From Marinospirillum sp. (GTDB taxonomy: Bacteria; Pseudomonadota; Gammaproteobacteria; Pseudomonadales; Halomonadaceae), in assembly GCA_007116865.1 (NCBI GenBank), contig SKHR01000053.1, forward strand, positions 1-15,451: 15,451 nucleotides of DNA, in the 5' to 3' direction. The first letter of the stretch is position 1, and every line of letters begins with the position of its first letter. Below, in pieces: positions 15,330-15,451 of this stretch. Position numbers and translations under genes: made by a program. The notes below the pieces were generated by a model. The model did not search any database and had not been told where the DNA came from. It worked only from the letters and a program-made list of their open reading frames with translations.

Positions 15330-15451
15330 TGGTCTTTCCTGGGATAGCACGTAATTTCTGACCACCTCAAGGCTTGCTCCGCCCGTTGTGGTTACTGCAT
15401 AGGAGCGTGACCAGAAATAGGGCTTCCAGAAGTAAGGTTTCAAGTGATCTG
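15321..15451 (-). CDS. tnpA: IS200/IS605-family Y1 transposase TnpA, C-terminal 42 residues (5' end outside window)
   Basis: Single-strand DNA transposase of the HUH/Y1 type. Read on the minus strand, the frame runs in from the window edge and ends with TAA at 15321-15323. The visible peptide includes YFWSRSYAVTTTGG followed by ASLEVVRNYVLSQERPSG, a typical TnpA C-terminus. The Tyr in RNYV (codon 15351-15353) aligns with the catalytic Tyr of the family, and a Gln follows four residues later, the spacing of IS608 Tyr127/Gln131. The HUH motif and N-terminus lie outside the window, so whether the gene is intact is unknown. It is transcribed towards the preceding EAL-domain gene. Confidence 0.82.
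   Translation of the reverse strand, partial: DHLKPYFWKPYFWSRSYAVTTTGGASLEVVRNYVLSQERPSG

Larger units (their letters stand above)
15265..15451 (-). mobile_element. IS200/IS605-family insertion sequence, one end only (continues outside window)
   Basis: The right edge contains the transposase 3' end and the characteristic subterminal hairpin of an IS200/IS605 element, oriented leftwards. The exact left boundary is not fixed: these elements make no target duplication or terminal inverted repeats, so it lies somewhere between the stop of the preceding gene and about 15290. Whether an accessory tnpB gene is present cannot be seen, since the rest lies beyond the window. Confidence 0.75.

Noticed and set aside
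1..15451. Defence island, prophage, CRISPR array or biosynthetic cluster
   Set aside because: The window is filled by conserved housekeeping genes, one signalling pair and an insertion-sequence end; no spaced direct repeats, phage genes or unknown clustered genes were seen.

Overview
The window is a chromosomal stretch from a gammaproteobacterium. The order fimV-truA-trpF-(trpBA)-accD-folC-dedD-cvpA-purF-metZ matches the Pseudomonas-type arrangement, with trpBA inserted between trpF and accD. The O-succinylhomoserine sulfhydrylase gene metZ directly after purF points to the Pseudomonadales/Oceanospirillales side rather than the enterics. The genus cannot be fixed from the sequence alone. Base composition looks moderate (a little above 50 % GC by eye) and even across the window, apart from the partial insertion sequence at the right edge.

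Positions 1-10705 form a dense block of forward-strand housekeeping genes. It opens with the 3' part of fimV (polar hub protein). Then come truA (tRNA pseudouridine synthase), trpF, trpB and trpA (last steps of tryptophan synthesis), accD (acetyl-CoA carboxylase), folC (folate polyglutamylation), dedD (SPOR-domain division protein), cvpA (membrane protein), purF (first committed step of purine synthesis) and metZ (homocysteine synthesis). Most junctions are overlaps or gaps under 25 bases, so this looks like one or two long transcription units. The 75-base gap before accD is the only clear place for an internal promoter.

Positions 10706-10847 are the longest non-coding stretch. It holds an imperfect inverted repeat around an extended -10 box and a good match to a flagellar sigma-28 (FliA) promoter. 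These lead into a two-gene signalling unit: a methyl-accepting chemotaxis protein, and 22 bases later a 919-residue membrane protein with a PhnD-like periplasmic binding domain, a PAS domain, a degenerate GGDEF domain (GADEF) and an EAL domain with its catalytic set intact. The pair plausibly links sensing of an extracytoplasmic ligand to swimming direction and to cyclic-di-GMP breakdown. This is the most interesting part of the window.

The right edge (about 15265-15451) is the end of an IS200/IS605-family element. The C-terminus of its Y1 transposase is read on the minus strand, with the catalytic Tyr and a Gln four residues later visible. A bulged hairpin characteristic of these elements overlaps the transposase stop codon. 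The rest of the element lies outside the window.

No tRNA, rRNA, CRISPR array, prophage or defence system is visible. No wholly new system is claimed.
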